Shown here: piece by piece, positions 45,821 to 54,818 of the stretch
Layout: every line of letters begins with the position of its first letter
Position numbering within the stretch: the stretch's first letter is position 1
Made by a program: the position numbers and the translations under genes
Source: JAFDYH01 sp049840875
GTDB taxonomy: Bacteria; Bacteroidota; Bacteroidia; Chitinophagales; Chitinophagaceae
Length of the DNA: 64,000 nt
Assembly: GCA_049840875.1 (NCBI GenBank)
Contig: JASGJE010000004.1
Location: forward strand, 62,001-126,000
Direction of reading: 5' to 3'
The notes under the pieces: generated by a model
Told to the model about the DNA's origin: nothing
Databases searched by the model: none
What the model saw: only the letters and a program-made list of their open reading frames with translations

Positions 45821-46449
45821 TCGTTTTCTGCTTCTTTTTTTAAAAGTATGGATGGTGTGTATCGTGCGTTACTGATACGTAATGTTTCAAGTAATTCGAA
45901 TATCTTTTTTATGCCAATTATCTTACTCCATTCAAACGGGCCATATGGATAATTGGTGCCAAGTTTCATTGCGATATCGATTTCTTCGCGGGAGCTTACG
46001 CCATCTTCAAGCGCAAAGAAAGCTTCATTGACAATTGAACTGATAACTCTTGCAGTAACAAGTCCCGGAATATCTGGTAACCATGTTATTGTTTTGCCGA
46101 AGAAATGAAAAAGCATCTCTGTAACAGTTTTTTTCATTTCATTGTTAGTTGTCGCTTCAATTGTTGATCGTTTCAGGAAGCCAGGCCATCCATTAATGCG
46201 GATAAAGTGATCCGGCATTCCGATTGTTGTTCCTGTGGTATCATTCACTATTATAATCTGCGCATTCGTTTTACACAATTGTTCTTTCCTGGTTTCCCTG
46301 TCAGTATCATATTCCAGGTCAATACAGGCATCCATCACAGACGGTATCATCGTCAATTGACGTATCCATCGAAAGTCGGATGAAGGTTCTACGCCTTGTT
46401 GCATCATTTCATTCTGCTGATTCTCATCACAGATCACTACAACCGTCAT
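45817..46449 (-). CDS. Short 3-hydroxyacyl-CoA dehydrogenase-like protein
   Basis: About 210 residues from the ATG at 46449 (MTVVVICDEN); a start at 46476 adds nine residues. The C-terminal half matches the 3HCDH C-terminal domain: LPDIPGLVTARVISSIVNEA and NYPYGPFEWSKIIG. The N-terminal half is a reduced Rossmann-like region without a clear GxGxxG NAD motif, and the whole is about 70-80 residues shorter than catalytic HBD enzymes. It may have lost dehydrogenase activity. It is the first gene of a unit with tsaB (four-base overlap) and divergent from the RidA gene. Confidence 0.75.
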   Translation of the reverse strand: MTVVVICDENQQNEMMQQGVEPSSDFRWIRQLTMIPSVMDACIDLEYDTDRETRKEQLCKTNAQIIIVNDTTGTTIGMPDHFIRINGWPGFLKRSTIEATTNNEMKKTVTEMLFHFFGKTITWLPDIPGLVTARVISSIVNEAFFALEDGVSSREEIDIAMKLGTNYPYGPFEWSKIIGIKKIFELLETLRISNARYTPSILLKKEAENE

Positions 46450-46512
46450 ATACAATTTTTTGCAAAGAAAACGCATAAAGCTAAATTCGCTTCAACGAAC
46501 TAAAAATGAGAT

Positions 46513-46893
46513 ATGAATAAAGAGATTATCAACACTACATCAGCGCCAGCGCCGATAGGCCCTTACAGCCAGGCAGTTAAGGCAGGAAATACTTTGTTTA
46601 TTTCAGGACAGGTTTGTATTGACTCCGTAACAGGGGACTTGAAAAATAAAGATCTGCAGGAAGAAACACACCAGGTAATGCATAACCTGAAAGTGATATT
46701 GCAACAGGCGGGAATGACATTTAATAATGTAGTAAAGACAACTATTTTTCTAACAGATATGCACCGCTTTGGAGAAGTGAATGAGATTTATGGCAAATAC
46801 TTTACAGATACGTTTCCTGCGAGAGAAACTGTACAGGTTTCTGCACTGCCAAAATTTGTGAATGTAGAGATCAGTATGATCGCTGTACTATAA
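46513..46893 (+). CDS. ridA: RidA family reactive enamine/imine deaminase
   Basis: 126-residue Rid (YjgF/YER057c/UK114) protein. Signature parts: APAPIGPYSQAVKAGNTLF broken as APIGPYSQAV near residue 12, FISGQVCID, the QVMHNLKVILQQAG helix, VVKTTIFLTDM, and FPARETVQVSALPK with the substrate-binding Arg, ending VEISMIAVL. It is a trimeric enzyme that hydrolyses reactive 2-aminoacrylate and related imines before they damage PLP enzymes. Divergent from the dehydrogenase-like gene across a 63-bp gap. Confidence 0.95.
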   Translation: MNKEIINTTSAPAPIGPYSQAVKAGNTLFISGQVCIDSVTGDLKNKDLQEETHQVMHNLKVILQQAGMTFNNVVKTTIFLTDMHRFGEVNEIYGKYFTDTFPARETVQVSALPKFVNVEISMIAVL

Positions 46894-46960
46894 TTGTTTA
46901 TTGTTCGATGTTTGAGATTCAAAGTTTAATCTCCTTAACATCAAACGTCAAACTGCAAAT

Positions 46961-48994
46961 ATGTTTTTAAATCGCTTGTCTTTAATTACAGCCTGTTTAT
47001 TCTTTATAATAATTTCAAAAGCACAGGATGGTTGGACAATAAAGGCTGATAAAATAGATCCTTCCAATTATTATGGTATTACCGTAGCAAATGGTATGCT
47101 TGGCATTGTGTCTTCACCAGAACCGTTCAGGATAAAAGACGTTGTATTAAATGGCGCGTACGATTTATATGGACGCGGACGCGTCAGTAATTTTTTGCGC
47201 AGCTTCAATTTCCTGAACATGTATCTTGAAATTGATGGCAGAAGATTGGGCGCTGCAGATATCGGCAATATGAAACAGCAACTCGACATGCATCATGCTG
47301 CGTTTTCTTCTTCATTTGATTATAAAGATGCCGCTTCAATCAGTTATTCTTATTACGCGTTGCGCCATTTGCCCTATTGTGGGATGATCGATGTTGCCAT
47401 TACACCAAAAAAAGATATTGAAATAACGGCGGCTTCAGTGATGGAAGCGCCGGATGCATTAAAAGACGTACAGAATTATTACAATGAAATAGACAGGCCA
47501 CATGTTACAATAAGCCTTCTATCGTCGACGGCTAAAAGTCCTACTGGTAAATTGTTATTTGCTTCTTCTACCAGCTTCCTGTTTAATGAAGCGCATGGAT
47601 CTGAACCACGCATCATTCATGAAATGTGGGATAATAACATGCACCTAATGAAGTTCAGAAAGAAGTTGAAAGCTGGTGAGACCTACAAATTCAGCATTGC
47701 CGGTTCATCGATTTCATCTGCACAACATGATGATCCGTTGAATGAAGCAGAGCGATATACCATCTTTTGCAAACTGGAAGGACATGAGAGATTGATCAAC
47801 TTTCACAACAAAGCATGGGATGAATTATGGAAAAGTGATGTAGTCATTGAAGGTGATGATGCATCTCAACTGGCAGTTCGTTCAGCAATATATCATTTGT
47901 ATTCTTTTGTAAGGGAAGGCACATCCTATTCGCCCTCACCGATGGGATTAAGCGGATTGGGTTATAATGGTCATGTATTCTGGGATACAGAATTATGGAT
48001 GTATCCCGCCATGCTTGTATTGCATCCGGAAATGGCAAGGAGCATGGTAGAATACCGGTATGAACGTTTGAAAGAAGCGAAACATAACGCATTTGCACAC
48101 GGCTATAAAGGTGCCATGTATCCCTGGGAAAGTGCAGCAAGTGGTAATGAAGAAACGCCAGTATGGGCATTGAGCGGTCCGTTTGAACATCATATCACTG
48201 CTGACGTTGCTATTGCAGCGTGGAATTATTACTGTGTAACGCAGGATAAAAACTGGTTGCGTGAAAAAGGATTCCCGGTGATTAAGGAATGCGCTGATTT
48301 CTGGGCTTCACGTGTTGAAAGAAATGGACCGGGACATTATGATATAAAAAATGTAGTAGCCGCAGATGAATGGGCGGAGAACGTAGATAACAATGCTTTT
48401 ACCAATGCGGCTGCCAGAGCTACATTGAAATATGCTACTGACGCGGCGAAATTGCTTGGATTGGTTGCCGATGCTGATTGGATGAATGTTTACAATAACG
48501 TTCCCATTTTAAAAATGGACAACGGCGTTACCCGCGAACATACATCCTATAATGGCGAAGGGATAAAACAAGCGGATGTAACCTTGCTTGCATACCCTCT
48601 TAAAGAAATTACAGATCCCAAACAAATCAGGAAAGACCTTGAATATTATGATACCCGTGTACCAACGGAAGGCACGCCAGCTATGACGCAGGCAAACTTT
48701 GCATTGCTCTATTCAAGGTTGGGTGATGGTGAAAAAGCATTTCATTTTTTTAAAGATGCTTACATGCCCAATCAAAACCCGCCATTCAATGTGCTGGCAG
48801 AAACGAAAGGAGGAACAAATCCGTATTTTTCTACCGGCGCCGGCGGATTGATACAGAGTGTATTGAATGGGTTTGGCGGTATTGACATTTCACCCGACGG
48901 GTTAAAGCAAGTAAAATCGGCGTTGCCATCTCAATGGAAGAGTGTAACCATCACTATAGCAGGCCCGCAGAAGAAAATTTTCGTAAACAAATAA
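46961..48994 (+). CDS. Secreted GH65-type glycoside hydrolase
   Basis: 677-residue protein with a signal peptide (LSLITACLFFIIISKAQ). An N-terminal beta-sandwich (about 25-280; NYYGITVANGMLGIVSS, FRIKDVVLNGAYD) precedes an (alpha/alpha)6 barrel with GYNGHVFWDTELWMYP, YKGAMYPWESAASG and AADEWAENVDNNAFTNAA, the last holding the probable general acid Glu. These match family GH65 (trehalase/ATH1 and glucosylgalactosyl-hydroxylysine glucosidase-like members as well as phosphorylases). Export suggests a hydrolase acting on an alpha-glucoside. A periplasmic GH37 trehalase lies 6 kb downstream, so the region may serve trehalose or related glucoside use. Confidence 0.85.
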   Translation: MFLNRLSLITACLFFIIISKAQDGWTIKADKIDPSNYYGITVANGMLGIVSSPEPFRIKDVVLNGAYDLYGRGRVSNFLRSFNFLNMYLEIDGRRLGAADIGNMKQQLDMHHAAFSSSFDYKDAASISYSYYALRHLPYCGMIDVAITPKKDIEITAASVMEAPDALKDVQNYYNEIDRPHVTISLLSSTAKSPTGKLLFASSTSFLFNEAHGSEPRIIHEMWDNNMHLMKFRKKLKAGETYKFSIAGSSISSAQHDDPLNEAERYTIFCKLEGHERLINFHNKAWDELWKSDVVIEGDDASQLAVRSAIYHLYSFVREGTSYSPSPMGLSGLGYNGHVFWDTELWMYPAMLVLHPEMARSMVEYRYERLKEAKHNAFAHGYKGAMYPWESAASGNEETPVWALSGPFEHHITADVAIAAWNYYCVTQDKNWLREKGFPVIKECADFWASRVERNGPGHYDIKNVVAADEWAENVDNNAFTNAAARATLKYATDAAKLLGLVADADWMNVYNNVPILKMDNGVTREHTSYNGEGIKQADVTLLAYPLKEITDPKQIRKDLEYYDTRVPTEGTPAMTQANFALLYSRLGDGEKAFHFFKDAYMPNQNPPFNVLAETKGGTNPYFSTGAGGLIQSVLNGFGGIDISPDGLKQVKSALPSQWKSVTITIAGPQKKIFVNK

Positions 48995-49012
48995 TTCTTT
49001 ATCTTTAGCCGC

Positions 49013-49561
49013 TTGAAGAAAATTGCTTCCATACTATTTCTGCTTATTCTGGTCTTCAACTTCTGGGGTTATCGCTGGACGTTGGCGTATATGGAAAAGA
49101 AATCTACAGTGCGGCTGGAGCAGAAAATCGATGCAGGGAACTATGATGAAAGTCAATTGGTAGAAGTAAAAATTCCCCTCAATCTTCCCTACTACACAGA
49201 CTGGAATGAATACCGGAGCGACTATGGTGAAGCTCAATTGAACGGAGAAAATTACCAGTGTGTAAAGCGCAAAGTTGTTGGTGACACGCTTTATCTTTTG
49301 TGTCTTCCACATGTTGAAAAGAATACACTGCAACTGGCAAAATCAGATTATTTCAAGAGTGTAAACAACATTCAGCATGATGGCCAGCAAAAAGGCAATC
49401 AACCAGCTTCCGTTAAACTGATGTTGAGTGAGTTTTTGCCAAACGATGAAATCGCTTATCGTTGCGATATTCATCCTTCCATTCTTTCTCCTTTTTCGAA
49501 AGATATTTGTCTTCTTTCGCAATTCGATCCGCTTACAGCGGCACAACCTCCTGAATGCTGA
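49013..49561 (+). CDS. Membrane-anchored protein of unknown family (paralog of 36447-37001)
   Basis: 182 residues with a TTG start 18 bp after the GH65 stop. One N-terminal helix (IASILFLLILVFNFWGYRW), then an extracytoplasmic domain containing LVEVKIPLNLPYYTDW, DTLYLLCLPHVEK and LQLAKSDYFKSVNN. These blocks are shared with the gene beside the FecA-like receptor. The C-terminal 50 residues vary. No known domain is recognised. Its position right behind GH65 suggests shared transcription rather than a shared pathway. Confidence 0.7.
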   Translation: MKKIASILFLLILVFNFWGYRWTLAYMEKKSTVRLEQKIDAGNYDESQLVEVKIPLNLPYYTDWNEYRSDYGEAQLNGENYQCVKRKVVGDTLYLLCLPHVEKNTLQLAKSDYFKSVNNIQHDGQQKGNQPASVKLMLSEFLPNDEIAYRCDIHPSILSPFSKDICLLSQFDPLTAAQPPEC

Positions 49562-49631
49562 TCATGCATTTTTATATAGTATCCGGAAACATTCCGAATA
49601 ATATTTACTTTCTAATTAATAGTTGAGATAT

Positions 49632-50957
49632 ATGCGCATTGCGGTTGTGGTGATTGCAGCTTTGGTATGTTTACAGGCTTGCAATAAGAAAAATGATTAC
49701 CAGGCAGTTTTTAGTGATCCGATGCTGTTTACATCGACTGTTCATGAATTGAATAGTGTTGTAATGGGCAATAATTTCAGCCCGATTGTAGCATCGAGAA
49801 ACTATCTGTACGCTGCTATTTCGGCTTACGAAGTGGTAGCTGCCGGTTATCCATCGCAATATGAATCTCTTGGCAAACAATTGCGCGGTTTAGGCGACTT
49901 GCCAAAACCGATTGCAGGTAAACCAGTCGATTTTCCATTTGCCGCTGTATTAGCTTACTGCAAGTTGGGTGAAGCTGTTACTTTTCCAGCTGGTAGCATG
50001 AAAGATTATACTGACAGCCTGAAGCAAATGGCAAAAGATCACGGCATGCCTGATGACGTATTTGCTAATTCGATAGCCTTTTGCGATACAATCAGTGCGA
50101 CGATTCTTGCATGGAGCAAGAAGGATAACTATGCGCAGACAAGAAGTTTTCCAAAATATACTGTTATCGATACGCCAGGTCGTTGGGTACCAACGCCACC
50201 TGCGTATTCAGATGCTGCAGAACCACATTGGAATGAAATAAGAACGGTTGTGTTGGATAGCTCTTCGCAATTCACGCCGCCGCCGCCGCCGCCTTTCAAC
50301 ATGAAAGACACAAACAGTAAATATTATCACGAAGTTGTCGCGATTAAAAATGCAGGAGAACATCTGACACCAGAGCAGGAACACATCGCAAACTTTTGGG
50401 ATGATAATCCATTCAAGTTAAACGTATCCGGCCACGTCATGTTCAGTACAAAGAAGTTTTCGCCGCCGGGACACTGGATGGGCATTGTTGGAATTGCCGC
50501 AAAAAAAGATAAAGCAGATTTTCCGAAAACCGTATATGCTTACGCAATTTCCGCTGTCGCATTGTTTGATGCTTTCATTCAATGCTGGGATGAGAAGTAC
50601 AGGCACAATACTGTAAGACCGGAAACAGTCATCAATAAATATCTTGATCCGGAATGGCGTCCGCTATTGCAAACGCCACCTTTTCCGGAATATACCTGCG
50701 GGCATTCGACAGGCTCGGCTTCTGTAGCAGAAGCATTAACACATGTCTTCGGTGATAACTTCGCATATACAGACACGACAGAACTTGAATTTGGAATCAA
50801 AAGCAGATCCTTCAAATCATTCAGGGAAGCGGCTGTTGAAAACAACTGGGCCCGTTTTTATGGAGGCATCCATTTTCACAACTCGTGTATCATTAGCACG
50901 GAGTATGGAAAAAAAGTTGGCGATCTGGTGGCTACCAAGCTTAGAATGAAGAAATAA
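49632..50957 (+). CDS. Vanadium-haloperoxidase/PAP2-type lipoprotein
   Basis: About 441 residues from the ATG at 49632; a TTG at 49623 is in frame. Lipobox ending LVCLQAC. The acid phosphatase/vanadium haloperoxidase core carries Lys and Arg in WDEKYRHNTVRPETVI, the GHS of PEYTCGHSTGS, and Arg plus His in NNWARFYGGIHF, the standard oxyanion-site set. An N-terminal helical region covers about 30-200. A CCG-repeat tract (50277-50295) encodes a polyproline run. These proteins bind vanadate or act as phosphatases, and which one holds here cannot be told from sequence. First of two paralogs in this block, separated by two outer-membrane barrels. Confidence 0.87.
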   Translation: MRIAVVVIAALVCLQACNKKNDYQAVFSDPMLFTSTVHELNSVVMGNNFSPIVASRNYLYAAISAYEVVAAGYPSQYESLGKQLRGLGDLPKPIAGKPVDFPFAAVLAYCKLGEAVTFPAGSMKDYTDSLKQMAKDHGMPDDVFANSIAFCDTISATILAWSKKDNYAQTRSFPKYTVIDTPGRWVPTPPAYSDAAEPHWNEIRTVVLDSSSQFTPPPPPPFNMKDTNSKYYHEVVAIKNAGEHLTPEQEHIANFWDDNPFKLNVSGHVMFSTKKFSPPGHWMGIVGIAAKKDKADFPKTVYAYAISAVALFDAFIQCWDEKYRHNTVRPETVINKYLDPEWRPLLQTPPFPEYTCGHSTGSASVAEALTHVFGDNFAYTDTTELEFGIKSRSFKSFREAAVENNWARFYGGIHFHNSCIISTEYGKKVGDLVATKLRMKK

Positions 50958-50987
50958 TCATTTTATTACCAGACTAACTTAACTTAT

Positions 50988-52220
50988 ATGAAAAGGTTCT
51001 TTTCATTACTCTTTGTAATTGCATTAATCTATTCAAAGAATGTAAACGCACAGGGATGCGTAGCCGTACGCCAGATGGGTGGCGTAACAGGCATCAGTCC
51101 GACAGGTTCTTATAACCTTGGAAAAGGCGACTTTCAAATGGGATTTAATTATCGCCACTTTCACTCATGGAGACATTTTGTAGGCACCGATGAACAACCG
51201 CAACGCCAGGTGACTGGTGGTGGTCATGACCTGAATGGAAATGACAGGGGCGATGCTGTAAATATATATTCGCATGCGATTGACTTTAATTTTTCGTATG
51301 GCATCACGAGTCGTTTGCAATTAAACCTTACAATTCCGTATGTACATAATGAGCGTTCGCAGGTAATGAAACAGGCTTCGCCAAAGGCTGATACATTCCG
51401 TTACAGCATCTATGCAAAAGGTATCGGTGATATCCGCCTTAGCGCTAACTACTGGGTGTTTGATCCGGCAAAGGCACACAAAGGAAATTTAATGATAGGC
51501 CTTGGTATAAAATTACCAACAGGTAATTATGCTGCAACAGATAACCAGGTACCCCAGAGCGATGGTACAAAGAAAGATTTTGTTGTTGTAGACCAGGCTA
51601 TCCAACCAGGCGATGGCGGATTGGGTGTTTCTGTAGAAGTACAGGCATTTCGCCAGGTATACAAAAGTATTTATGCATTTGCCAACGGTTATTATTTATT
51701 CAATCCGAGAGAATCAAACGGTACTTATAAGTCAGCACCAACTGTTGTAAAAGATAAACAAGGTAACGTGTTGGGAACAATGACGGGCTATAACGTATAT
51801 GCTTCACCCGATCAATATTTCGCAAGAGCTGGTTTCTTAGCTTCTGTACTTAAAAATAAAAACCTCACATTTTCATTAGCAGCAAGACTGGAAGGAATAC
51901 CAGCGTATGATGCATTTGGCGGAAATGTAGCTTATCGCCGTCCGGGATATGTTGGCGCAATTGAATCAGGTGTTTCGTATAGCAGAGGTCAGCATACGAT
52001 CAGTTTGTTTGTTCCTTACAATATTATAAAGAACAGGATACAGAGCGCTGCAGATATTGCACAGCAGGATTTACAGAACTCTGTAATTACTGATCCGTCG
52101 CAACAGACGCATGTGCAAGGTGATGCAGCCTTTGCTGATTATTCGATCACCATTGGCTATTCTTATCGCTTTGTAAAAAAGATGAAAACCGAAGCATCTC
52201 ACAAACTCCCAACTTTCTAA
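50988..52220 (+). CDS. Outer-membrane beta-barrel protein, transporter-like
   Basis: 410 residues with a signal peptide (FSLLFVIALIYSKNVNAQ). The mature part is made of alternating aromatic/polar strands: DFQMGFNYRHFHS, AIDFNFSYGITSRLQLNLTIPY, GDIRLSANYWVF, LMIGLGIKLPTGNY, TISLFVPYNII, ending YSITIGYSYRFVKK. This pattern is typical of outer-membrane meta-pathway/transporter-like barrels. It lies 30 bp after the haloperoxidase-type gene. The substrate is unknown, but the pairing with exported oxidase/phosphatase genes recurs downstream. Confidence 0.75.
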   Translation: MKRFFSLLFVIALIYSKNVNAQGCVAVRQMGGVTGISPTGSYNLGKGDFQMGFNYRHFHSWRHFVGTDEQPQRQVTGGGHDLNGNDRGDAVNIYSHAIDFNFSYGITSRLQLNLTIPYVHNERSQVMKQASPKADTFRYSIYAKGIGDIRLSANYWVFDPAKAHKGNLMIGLGIKLPTGNYAATDNQVPQSDGTKKDFVVVDQAIQPGDGGLGVSVEVQAFRQVYKSIYAFANGYYLFNPRESNGTYKSAPTVVKDKQGNVLGTMTGYNVYASPDQYFARAGFLASVLKNKNLTFSLAARLEGIPAYDAFGGNVAYRRPGYVGAIESGVSYSRGQHTISLFVPYNIIKNRIQSAADIAQQDLQNSVITDPSQQTHVQGDAAFADYSITIGYSYRFVKKMKTEASHKLPTF

Positions 52221-52230
52221 AATCATTCTG

Positions 52231-52261
52231 TATATCCAGTGTGTACTGCACACTGGATATA
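52231..52261 (+). terminator. Strong hairpin between two outer-membrane protein genes
   Basis: A perfect 13-base stem TATATCCAGTGTG/CACACTGGATATA with a five-base loop, 10 bp after the stop of the upstream barrel gene. The downstream sequence is TTCAAAACG, so the T run is weak; it may be a leaky terminator or a 3' stabiliser. Confidence 0.6.
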
Positions 52262-52317
52262 TTCAAAACGCATTCTGACAAAACAGGATTATAGACTACT
52301 TACCATTTCAAAAACTA

Positions 52318-53262
52318 ATGCTTATGTTAAAAAAACTAATTGTCACAGCTCTTCTGTCGGTGCCGCTAATAGCAATGGCGCAGACAGATATTGACGCGAT
52401 TATGATGGAAAAGAATGCTTTTTGCGTAGGGCCTTCCTACACTTATAGTAGTTGGAAAAATTATTGGGAGGGGACATTAAAACGGGAGAATCTGAACCTC
52501 GGTAATGTATCAACACAGATGTATGGTCTGATGGGAACATATGGTATCACCAAACGATTGAATGTTCTTTTCATGGCTCCTTATGTGCAAACAAAAGCAT
52601 CTGCCGGTACTCTACATAGTCAAAAAGGCATACAGGATCTTAGCCTCTTTGTAAAATATGTGCCTTACCGTAAGAAAATCGGCGATGGAATTTTTACAGT
52701 ATTTGCCATCGGCGGTTTTTCAACGCCGTTGTCAAATTATGTTGCGGACTACCTGCCTCTTTCAATCGGGCTTCACAGCACCAACTTAATGGGACGAGCG
52801 ATGGCCGATTATCAAATGGGTAATTTCTTTGCTACCCTTTCCGGTACTTATGTGTACAGGAATAATATAAAGATTGACCGCACTTCTTATTATACAACAG
52901 AAGAACATGACACAAGGGATGTAGAAATGCCGGATGTAGCAACATTCAATTTCCGTGCAGGTCTAAGAACGTATCATTTAATTGCTGAAGCTGTAGTGAA
53001 TAAAATGAAAACACTGGGTGGTTTTGACATTACAAGAAATAATATGCCATTTCCCAGCAATAGGATGAATGCAATAACTGCCGGTGTGAATTTTAAATAT
53101 ACGCCGGCCTTTGCACCGAAATTATCAATTGTGGCTGGCGGCAACTATGTATTAAAAGGTAGAAATGTCGGTCAGGCATACACGATAGATGGCGCCATTT
53201 TCTACGTACTGAATTTTGGCCACAAAGAGAAAAAAACAACCAATAACAACAAAACGAAGTAA
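52318..53262 (+). CDS. Outer-membrane beta-barrel protein
   Basis: 314 residues with a signal peptide (LIVTALLSVPLIAMAQ). Barrel-like strands include QMYGLMGTYGITKRLNVLFMAPYVQ, cut here to MYGLMGTYGITKRLNVLFMA, and LSLFVKYVPYRKKI, FFATLSGTYVYRN, TFNFRAGLRTYH, AITAGVNFKYTP, IFYVLNFGHK. It ends in a Lys/Asn/Thr tail. It is a smaller relative in style of the preceding barrel gene. The stop is only two bases before the next gene, the second haloperoxidase-type lipoprotein, so the two are almost certainly co-translated. Confidence 0.72.
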   Translation: MLMLKKLIVTALLSVPLIAMAQTDIDAIMMEKNAFCVGPSYTYSSWKNYWEGTLKRENLNLGNVSTQMYGLMGTYGITKRLNVLFMAPYVQTKASAGTLHSQKGIQDLSLFVKYVPYRKKIGDGIFTVFAIGGFSTPLSNYVADYLPLSIGLHSTNLMGRAMADYQMGNFFATLSGTYVYRNNIKIDRTSYYTTEEHDTRDVEMPDVATFNFRAGLRTYHLIAEAVVNKMKTLGGFDITRNNMPFPSNRMNAITAGVNFKYTPAFAPKLSIVAGGNYVLKGRNVGQAYTIDGAIFYVLNFGHKEKKTTNNNKTK

Positions 53263-53264
53263 CC

Positions 53265-54812
53265 ATGAAAAAAATATTCTTTGCGGCAGTGATAGTCACT
53301 ATAATAATTACTGTTGTATTGGCTTGTTCAAAATCCGTAACAGGAAGAACAGAAGACATTGCTCCATTAACTCCTGCAAGTGTGGATGCAGACGCCGGCG
53401 ATTGGAAACCGGTTTTATTAACTGCGCCCACCGATATTGTTGTTCCGGTCTCGATCGCAACAAACAATCCTGATTATATCGCACAGATCAATGAAATAAA
53501 AACGTGGCAGCAAAATATAACTGATGAAGACAAAGCCATTGTAAAATACTGGAGCGCCGGTGCTGTGCTCCGGTGGAATGAAATTCTCCGTGATCTTGTG
53601 GCTAAACATAATTTACCGCCTTACCAGAATGATGACGGTACGTATCCATTTCCCAATGCCAATAACCCTCTTGCCTATCCGCAATTTCCATTTGCCAACC
53701 CACCGTATGCTGCAAGAGCTTATGCATATGTAAGCGCTGCTCAATACGATGCTTTAGTGGCAGCTTGGTACTATAAGAGATTGTATAATCGTAAAGCTCC
53801 TTATAATGTAGATAGCAGTGTGAACGTGATGATACCCAAATCTACATTACCTTCTTATCCTTCAGAAGATGCAGTAGTAGAAGGTGCAGCGGTAGAAACG
53901 TTGAAACTTTTATTTCCCGGCGACCAGGATTTTATTCAGCAAAAAGCAGAAGAGCATAGAAGAGCAAGAATCATTTCGGGCGCCAATGTACGCAGTGATA
54001 TAGAGGCAGGTGAAGCATTGGGTAAAGCGGTTGCACAGAAATTTGTTACACGTGCAAGAGGTGATCGTGCAGGAGCTGCCATCGGCACACAGGCACAATG
54101 GACACAACTGGAAACTGATGCAATGGCAAAAGGCGAATTGCCATGGATCAGTCTTGAATCTCCACATCGTCCTCCGATGCTTCCATTATTCGGAAAAGTG
54201 AAAGCATTCTTATTTGATTCACTAACTGCAATCTCTCTTCGTCCGGGACCTCCTCCATCTACTTCGAGCCAGCAAATGGCCGATGAAACAAAGCAGGTGT
54301 ACGATTACATAAAAGATGATACAAGAGAACATTATCGCATTGTACACTTTTGGGCAGATGGTGTAGGTACTTACACACCTCCGGGTCACTGGGATGCAAT
54401 TGCCGCAGAAGATTTTATAACAGAGAACTACAGCGAAGTACGATGGGCAAGAAATATGGCTTTGCTGAATATGGCATTGATGGATGCAGCAATCGTATGC
54501 TGGGATACAAAATACTTTTATTTCAATCCACGACCAACTCAGATGAATCCTGCAATAAAGACGTTGACGGGTATTCCAAATTTCCCGGCATATATATCGG
54601 GGCATTCAACTTTCAGCGGTGCAGCTGCTACCGTGTTATCTTATCTTATTCCTGATAATGCAAGCAAATACATGGCAATGGCGCAGGAAGCATCCTTATC
54701 ACGGGTATTGGCAGGTATTCATTATCCGAGCGATTGTTCAGTGGGGTTGCAGGTTGGTAAAAACATAGGAAACTATGCCATACTGCGTGGGCAAGCAGAT
54801 GGAGCACAATAA
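53265..54812 (+). CDS. Vanadium-haloperoxidase/PAP2-type lipoprotein, second copy
   Basis: 515-residue lipoprotein (VVLACSK, Cys21). The oxyanion-site residues are in WDTKYFYFNPRPTQM, PAYISGHSTFSGAAA and EASLSRVLAGIHYPSD, the canonical Lys/Arg, SGH and Arg/His set. An additional aromatic segment VHFWADGVGTYTPPGHW precedes the core, as in the first copy (KKFSPPGHW). It differs from the first copy in length and lacks its long polyproline tract. Likely an exported phosphatase or vanadate-dependent peroxidase of the outer periplasm. The run of genes ends here at a set of tandem hairpin elements. Confidence 0.88.
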   Translation: MKKIFFAAVIVTIIITVVLACSKSVTGRTEDIAPLTPASVDADAGDWKPVLLTAPTDIVVPVSIATNNPDYIAQINEIKTWQQNITDEDKAIVKYWSAGAVLRWNEILRDLVAKHNLPPYQNDDGTYPFPNANNPLAYPQFPFANPPYAARAYAYVSAAQYDALVAAWYYKRLYNRKAPYNVDSSVNVMIPKSTLPSYPSEDAVVEGAAVETLKLLFPGDQDFIQQKAEEHRRARIISGANVRSDIEAGEALGKAVAQKFVTRARGDRAGAAIGTQAQWTQLETDAMAKGELPWISLESPHRPPMLPLFGKVKAFLFDSLTAISLRPGPPPSTSSQQMADETKQVYDYIKDDTREHYRIVHFWADGVGTYTPPGHWDAIAAEDFITENYSEVRWARNMALLNMALMDAAIVCWDTKYFYFNPRPTQMNPAIKTLTGIPNFPAYISGHSTFSGAAATVLSYLIPDNASKYMAMAQEASLSRVLAGIHYPSDCSVGLQVGKNIGNYAILRGQADGAQ

Positions 54813-54818
54813 ATTTTT

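Noticed and set aside
50277..50296. CCG trinucleotide tract as a possible phase-variation switch
   Set aside because: Unit length of three keeps the frame, and polyproline runs are common in this protein family; slippage would only change the proline count.
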